This document shows, piece by piece, positions 58,093 to 64,000 of a DNA stretch of 64,000 nucleotides. Below the pieces are notes generated by a model that saw nothing but the letters and a program-made list of their open reading frames with translations, was not told where the DNA came from and searched no databases. Position numbers and translations under genes: made by a program. Every line of letters starts with the position of its first letter. Within the stretch, counting starts at the first letter, position 1. The DNA is from Mantis religiosa. Its lineage: Eukaryota; Arthropoda; Insecta; Mantodea; Mantidae. The DNA lies in contig CM060947.1 of NCBI GenBank assembly GCA_030765055.1, forward strand, positions 60,928,859-60,992,858, written 5' to 3'.

Positions 58093-58242
58093 GATTCTGT
58101 GTCCAAAGGAGAGCAGTCAGTATCAAGCACAAATGACAAAGAAGTTGGAAAGACAGTATCACCACCCGTACTCAAAAGTGATTCCAAAGTTTTAGTATCA
58201 AGTGCTACAAGATCAACACGAAGACGCAGCTCTACTCAGCAG
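58093..58242 (+). CDS. Host gene exon 5 of those visible
   Basis: 150 bases, phase 0 in and out, acceptor cttttgtag and donor gtgtgc. Reads DSVSKGEQSVSSTNDKEVGK then SATRSTRRRSSTQQ. The S/T/R-rich TRSTRRRSS is a likely phosphorylation or nuclear-localisation segment by inference only. The gene continues to the right of the window. Confidence 0.75.
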
Positions 58243-59089
58243 GTGTGCACTATTTTCAACAATCTTTTCGAATTTTACATAAAAGGAAATGGAATTAACT
58301 TCTTAGTCACTGCTTGTTTAAAGTAAGCCTTATTTGAAGATTTTCTACAAATGTTATGATTTTCAGTTATTGTTTATTGAAATTATGAACTTAATTTGTA
58401 GAAGATGAATCACTCTCATATATACATATTGAGATGCTGCCATTTTGTACACTAAGATAGCTGTTTGAATCTATTTGTAATTGTTATTAGGAAATATGAG
58501 TTGTTATGCAGCAGTTTCTTTGAAATCGGACCCATGAGTTTAAAAATGGAAGCCATAAGTCCCAAAATTAACCTTTCATAAATAAAGCATAAGTTATATG
58601 TTACAACCCACTTCACAATTATAAAAGTATAATTTAGACTTCACTGTTGTAAACAATAATTAATGGTTTAGGAAATCAGTACTCTTATCGACATTTTTGA
58701 GTCAGTCATGGCCCAATAATAACTTAACTGCCACATAGAATTTGTTTGGTAGAAGATAAGATAGATAATTTTACAATTTTTCCCATTGTTTTCATTTTGC
58801 TTACAATATGCCTTCTTCTTTAAGTTTATTTATGTGCTTTTAATAGGATGATTTCAGTACGTTTCTTGGGGGAAAATCAATTGTTTTGTCTTTCTATTCT
58901 TCAGTATATTGGTATCCATTGAAGTACTACTTGTTTATTTTAATTAAGTGTTTAACAGTTTTGCATATTTTTTGACACTTAACACTTTTGACTTATATCT
59001 ATGTTATGGTTATTGCAGTCACTTTTGATGCAGATGATAATTGATATTTATTGCCTCATTGCCATACCAGATAAAGATAAGAGTTGTCA

Positions 59090-59500
59090 GAATATATACT
59101 TAGAGGCTTAATACTAAAACCTTATTTGATGAAATACATTAATGGTATGTATTGGCCAACAATATAGTCCTAATACTTCTTTTAAACAAAGAATAAGATT
59201 GACCTCTAATATACAATACAGATAAGAGTTTTCAGAAAATGTACTAACAGGCTTGACACTAAAACCTTATTTGATGAAATTCATTAACAGTTGTATTGGA
59301 TTGGTCAGCAATATAGGCCTGACATGTCTTTTAAACAAAGAGTGGGATAGATCTCTAATATACAGTGGTAGAACATTATACAATTTATATGAAATACAAA
59401 CAAAACTGGTGATTGTGTTGCTGTATTTACATTTGTTTATATATATTTTATGTCTACTCATAGTGAGATGATTGAGTACATTGGAACATGTAACAAGAGT
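59090..59500 (-). repeat. Two diverged tandem copies of a LINE-end-like segment
   Basis: 59080-59215 and 59216-59360 share actaaaaccttatttgatga and cttttaaacaaagaa blocks (period about 138). The minus strand of the second reads KLYNVLPLYIRDLSHSLFKR, similar to LINE C-termini. Confidence 0.55.
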
Positions 59501-59529
59501 ATGTGAAGATTTAACAATTTCCACAATTC

Positions 59530-59830
59530 CATACTCTGAGCATAAAAAACTCTTTAGAACATAGTGAACTCGTCATATGGGAGAGAATATACATAGAAAA
59601 ACATAAAAACCAACTAATGAACTTTGAAATCCCGCCAGAAGAGAATCCCACATTTAAGTTCATCACTAAATCAACAGATGGCAGCAGCAACCCCAGAATT
59701 ACCCACACCACTGGATCAAGCTTTAGTCGCATAAGAGCCGAAGATGCAAACGATGATTTGCGAAACATGTCCTCAAAATAGGTACGAAGCAGATGTGTAA
59801 TAAATACGACTCATCTAAATATTAATAAGG
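59530..59830 (+). mobile_element. Penelope family A 3' end
   Basis: Encodes SLEHSELVIWERIYIEKHKN-like sequence and NFEIPPEENPTFKFITKS, matching the minus-strand element at 3763-4030, and ends with the shared tail gtgtaataaatacgactcat. 5'-truncated at about 59530. Confidence 0.85.
59735..59774 (+). ncRNA. Hammerhead-like motif, family A
   Basis: GAG, CCGAAGA (position 4 C instead of U), T, helix GCAAA/TTTGC, GAAA, CATG, TC, CTC. Compare 3770-3809, which has A at position 4. Confidence 0.65.
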
Positions 59831-59834
59831 GTAT

Positions 59835-60340
59835 GTGAGTTTATTAAAGGCAGTCCAATTTGTACGTTGCAGGCAGTGTAAGTATTCCTAGTTATAATAA
59901 GGTGGTTTACAGTGAGTTCTAGTTGGGACACCACAGATAATCCTCACAGCTCAAAAAGCCTGGATGCTGATGAATGATTTCCCCACAAGAGAATCCCATA
60001 ACCTAGGTAACTATATGTTACACCATAGTAAACCATAACTAAACTTGTTGGTTACATACTTTTAAGAATTCTTAATTCAAATATTCCACTGTTTATTAGC
60101 GAAGTAATCAATATGAGTATCCCATGCCAGCCCTCCTTCAAGATGAACACCAAGAAAATTTGTAATGCTGGAATTATTTAATGCTGGACACAATATCTAT
60201 TGCTTTATCATCATTGATGCTAAGCCTATTTGCTTGCCACCAAGAATGAATATTTAAAGAAATTTCATCCATAATATAGAATATTATTATGGTATGGTCT
60301 ACTAACCAGAGAAGTGGAAGTCAAACATACTCTGAAGTAA
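59835..60340 (-). pseudogene. LINE reverse transcriptase fragment
   Basis: Minus strand reads WWQANRLSINDDKAID, a degraded FSWCSS-EGGLAWDTHI-type block and AVRIICGVP at the end near 59930, the thumb region of a Jockey/CR1-like LINE. Many stops. Confidence 0.6.
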
Positions 60341-60364
60341 CTGGTAACGAGGTAGGATGTTTTA

Positions 60365-61285
60365 TTATTTTAATACCTTACTGTACAGGGAGGGGGGGGG
60401 GATCAAGAAATACATCAAGCTTCAAACCAAAATAAGACAAATTTCAGCCAATATAAAATTCCTCAACATATGTATTAGAGAAAGACTATGGCCAAGTTTC
60501 TTATATAGATGGATAAAATTAGATAACAATAGTAAACTCCAACTAAGTTTAGAAAAGAAAGCTATGATTTCTGAAAGATCAAAAACATTACGCAACATTG
60601 GAACAGATTGATACAAAAGCCTACTACTTACACTTAAAACTAGCTAAAGAACTTGGACACATAATTTGGAGACATTTTGAAACAAAATTATATTATCTAT
60701 TGAAATTGAATATGCAAGAAAAACACAGTCTCTTAAAAAGAAGGTAGAAAAATTACACATAAAAGACCCGGCAAATAACCCATGTAACCAGTACTGCCAT
60801 GTTACAGAAACAGGAATTTCTACATCAGACATTTTAGTCAATATTTCCTCTTAAACTTTCATGGGAAAAGAGTTACAGTTTTTAAAATAAAGATTTCAAA
60901 ACCTGTGTAGGCAAGTTGTGCAATTTAGATGATTTTATCGCTGACATCACCGTAATCTCAAACTTTTTGGAAAATGATGAGTAAACTATAGTATAATCAA
61001 AATGTTTAGAAATACTCAAGGGGATGACATTTGAACAGGAACATAACTATAAACAGATAATTCAAACATTGAACCAGGAATCACTTTTATATCTGAAAGC
61101 AGATAAAGGAAACAAGATAGTCATTATGGACCAAAATGATTGCAACCAACAAGTTGAACAGGTACTACAAAATCCAGAATATACAACCCTAACCAAAAAT
61201 CCATTAAAGAGATGCATAGAAAAATCACCAGAAAAGCAAGTCAAAGGAGGCACTGGTTACACCATCAGTCGACCACAGAACTGAG
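60365..61285 (+). pseudogene. Penelope N-terminal region fragment
   Basis: 60380-60850 contains FLNICIRERLWPSFLYRWIK and KKVEKLHIKDPANNP, and 61024-61284 contains LKADKGNKIVIMDQNDCNQQ. The latter matches KAEKGNKIVIMDKSDYLEKM of family B at about 41480. This part is missing from every other PLE copy here. It lacks the RT core. Confidence 0.7.
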
Positions 61286-61374
61286 GGTAGGAGGAAGTTT
61301 CCAGAAACTAGTCTTCATAAAAAACTTGTAAATGGAGAAAAGTGTATACAAGGTTGACTAATTTGCCTAATTTT

Positions 61375-61618
61375 AATAATAAAATTCATCCAGTTTGGTT
61401 TTCATAGCTGCATAATTTTGATCTGTTAATCCAAGTGCCACATCATCAGCAAACATATAAGTCTTGGTAAATTTATCATGAGTGGATGCAGGAAGGTCAT
61501 TTACTACATGGCAAAGCAAGGAGGCATACCAGGAAAAATTCCAAACACAGAGATGTTTACGTGAAGTAATCACACATACAGGGCGAGTCCAGTGTCTATG
61601 TACACTCTTCAGATACAA
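61375..61618 (-). pseudogene. LINE RT active-site fragment
   Basis: Minus strand contains VVNDLPASTHDKF and TYMFADDVALGLTDQN, the FADD box and its surroundings. Fewer than 90 residues remain. Confidence 0.6.
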
Positions 61619-61627
61619 TCACAACAA

Positions 61628-61720
61628 TGTGTTCATTCATTGTCAGGCACGAGAAATCATATCTAACGTGATTCAATATCATGACAAGGAGAAAGATGGA
61701 ATCAAAATTCTTTTGTGATT
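61628..61720 (+). pseudogene. DD82E-type transposase N-terminus scrap
   Basis: Reads VHCQAREIISNVIQYHDKEK, close to VHSEAREIIANVLKVCDDES at the start of the transposase at 24562-26026. Only about 30 residues. Confidence 0.55.
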
Positions 61721-62007
61721 TCTCAGTAGTTTACTGCTGATGAATTGTTTGGGATTGTACCTATAGCACTTTAATCCTCTAGGTACTTTGAATCAAAGTC
61801 AGTAGAACTGTTCTTTATCTTTCATTTCCGTGGAATGTTTTGCACAACACATTTGTAGCTATGTCGGAGGGGAGGATTTATTTTATATAATGTGATGTAT
61901 ACCAAAACTATGAATATGTTGTTATTTTTATTTTCATTCAGATTCATCTTTAATAAACTAAAGTGGGATTGTGTTTCATTAGTAATTGCAATAATAATAT
62001 CTGAAAT

Positions 62008-62056
<49 letters not shown>

Positions 62057-62080
62057 GTGTAGCTTAACATTGTGATGCAT

Positions 62081-62326
62081 ATTCCAATGTGTAAGGACTA
62101 TGATACAATGAAGCACAAAATTAATATAATTTTGATTCAAACTAAAACTCAATTCTCCACTTATTGCTAGTATTTACATAGAACGCGTTTCGTTAGCATC
62201 TTCCTTACATCAGTGGAACAGTCGACAACAGCTGATGATGTTAGGAAGATCCTAGCGAAACACATTCTAGGTAAATACTAGCAATAAGTGGAACATTGAG
62301 TATTAGTTGGACTCAAAATTATATTA
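62081..62326. mobile_element. Palindromic hammerhead element, 246 bases, 12-base duplication
   Basis: attgtgatgcat flanks it (62069-62080 and 62327-62338). The left leader attccaatgtgtaaggacta, running to gaagcacaa, is one-sided; the arms then mirror from aattaatataattttga to tcaaaattatattaatt. A (TA)n array lies just outside at 62010-62050. Each arm carries a hammerhead-like motif. Confidence 0.85.
62228..62270 (+). ncRNA. Hammerhead-ribozyme-like motif with canonical CTGATGA
   Basis: CTGATGA at 62232-62238, T, seven-pair helix GTTAGGA/TCCTAGC, GAAA (62257-62260), cacatt. The opposite arm (62180-62216, minus) has CTGATGT and the palindromic CGCG stem III. The right arm has the better core and the left arm the better stem III. 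Confidence 0.7.
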
Positions 62327-62559
62327 ATTGTGATGCATTTAAATCATGTTTATATTATGTCAGTCTAAGACTGATCACACTTCAGAAAATTAATTGTATT
62401 ACCATCAACTACCTATAGTTACAGAAATTATATAATATGAAAAGTTTCCCCATAATGACATAGTATTTTTTTAATCAGAAGACTAAAAGAATTGATAATT
62501 ATTGGGAAAAGGAATGGAATACTGAAACAAGAAGCTCAAATGTTTTTTTTTTTTTTTTA

Positions 62560-62795
62560 ATTTATGTCCTTTAACTTTTTTTTAAGTCATATCGGACGAT
62601 GAATGGAATGGGTGAAATGATGTTCAAATGGGCCCAGGGTCCATGGAGCTTAGTTACCTGAAATTCGTCTTTTTGGGATAAGGGAAAACCCCAGAGAAAA
62701 CCTTATCCAGGTTACTCACCCTAACCGAGACTCGAACTCGGGACCTCTTGATCGTGAGGCAGACATGCTACCATCTACGCTACCGAGGCGGGCTC
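62560..62795 (-). mobile_element. SINE family S3
   Basis: Head GCCCGCCTCGGTAGCGTAG on the minus strand, body as at 38275-38522, and a T run (62541-62558) as the A tail. The target duplication is not clear. Confidence 0.85.
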
Positions 62796-63132
62796 GAAGT
62801 TGATGATTTGTATATGATAATAGTTACAATGGCAGTGAGGCATCTTTTAGTGAGAGAACGTTGTTGATGATATGTTTAGCATTACGCCTTTGTCAGTTGA
62901 GTAAATCCCCTTTTTAGAAATTATCCCCATTGTACAAATTGATCACACTAGAAATTAGTTGTATTACCATGCATTTCCTATAATTGCAATAGTTATTTAA
63001 TAACAAAAGTTTAGTAACTAATTTTGTTGGTTTTCTCTCATTTTTCTCTTATGAAAATTGCAGAAGATAGGGCTGTTTAGCCTCATTTTCATTATTTGTA
63101 AAATATTACAATAAATAATTACATGGATAAAT

Positions 63133-64000
63133 CCTTTCATGGAAGTGTTGAAAACAGTGTTGTTGTATAAATTAAATTAATTGGGAGTCGATTAATGACA
63201 CTAAACAACACTTACTTTTAAATTTACCCAGAACTAGTTTCAGAGGCCTTCCCTCTATCTTCAGCCGGACATCGACTGGTTCTTATTGGTGTAGCTGGCA
63301 ATATTCTGTCATCGGTCTCCTCAAAGATATGTAGATGACATATTTGCCATAGTTCCAAAAAAAAAAAAAAAAAAAAAACACACATCAGTGATGCACTAAA
63401 ACTTTTAAATATTCAAGAAAAAAGCATCAAGTTCACTGTAGAAGTTGAAAAAGATGAGTATTTACCATTTTTAGATCTAAAAATAATCAGAAATAAAAAT
63501 AGAATAAACTTTGGCATTTACAGAAAACCAACACAGACAGACAACTACATAAAAGCTAATGGCTACAATCCAAGATCCCACAAACAGGCAATCTTTAATA
63601 GTTTAGCACACAGACTGGTCAACATCCCTCTCACAGCAGAAGAATACAAAATAGAATACAACAAAATTATTGAAATAGCACAGAAAAATGACTTTCCCAA
63701 ACCACTAGTAGACAAAAAAGTGAACTTAGCAAATAAGAAGAAACTACTAAAGGAAACCACAACCCTTTCAGCTACAGAAACTAAAATGATCTTCAAAAAA
63801 TTCACTTATCATCCATGGGCCTTTGATAAATTCAAAAAAGTCTTCAAAAAACAAAACATTCAACTAGCTCCAGTGAACCATTACTCCTTAAAAAACCTAA
63901 TTTGCTCAAACATCAAAGATGCCATTCCATCTAACAAAAAATCTGGTATATATCAAATTGAATGCTGTGACTGTAGTCAAATTTATATTGGAAAAACCAA
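63133..64000. mobile_element. Penelope family B head-to-head pair, continuing past the window
   Basis: A short minus-strand 3' end (63133-63322, with hammerhead motif near 63228-63272) is fused head to head with a plus-strand copy that starts inside the RT at RYVDDIFAIV (63323). The plus copy continues to the end of the window within the GIY-YIG region (SGIYQIECCDCSQIYIGKTK). An A run of about 22 at 63357-63378 replaces the normal codons after IVP and shifts the frame. Confidence 0.9.

Overview
This is a repeat-saturated, AT-rich piece of an animal nuclear genome, almost certainly an insect with a large genome. A cockroach- or other polyneopteran-like source fits the mix of repeats, but I cannot prove the order. 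The only host gene I can support is on the + strand. Five exons (16405-16753, 27899-28045, 29272-30351, 56053-56261, 58093-58242) join in one continuous reading frame across four introns with GT..AG ends. They encode a low-complexity nuclear protein: a Q/P-rich segment, a long acidic D/E run, an RG-rich basic segment with an AT-hook-like GRGRGGPGRP, and a conserved-looking block GPALFSTPDIIRRVS. Both gene ends lie outside the window. Intron 4 is about 25.7 kb and carries most of the insertions.

Layout. 327-3612 is a Tigger/pogo element with TA target sites. It holds an (ATT)n array, a palindromic hammerhead-bearing element, a tRNA-like SINE and a decayed mariner. 3709-5121 is a Penelope-like element (PLE). 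5243-11875 is a pair of PIF/Harbinger copies in inverted orientation, the right one split by a PLE pair that is itself split by a SINE. 11880-15480 is a LINE reverse transcriptase relic split by a Ty3/gypsy-type LTR element flanked by an unusual 36-base duplication. Then come exon 1, a piggyBac relic (18360-19860), a mariner (20770-22089), a solo LTR (22861-23282), a DD82E-type Tc1/mariner-superfamily element (24555-26167), exons 2 and 3, several PLE and LINE pieces, a shrunken piggyBac (34914-36346), a near-perfect 3.4 kb PLE palindrome (39719-43112), more SINEs and a second solo LTR, a 620-base (TTC)n array, a LINE, a Helitron helicase fragment and a second LINE, exons 4 and 5, and a final cluster of PLE pieces that runs off the right edge.

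The most interesting signal is not a gene. At least nine PLE-derived insertions end in a hammerhead-ribozyme-like motif (CUGANGA, helix, GAAA, a 6-base palindrome in place of stem III, a UH cleavage position, and a short paired stem I). Several of these insertions are head-to-head inverted pairs with the element 3' end at both outer edges and a 10-12 base target duplication. Stem I is paired in most families despite different sequences, and one compensatory change is visible. All families also share one extra U between the core and stem II. Everything on element activity, mechanism and host-gene identity is inference from sequence reading only.
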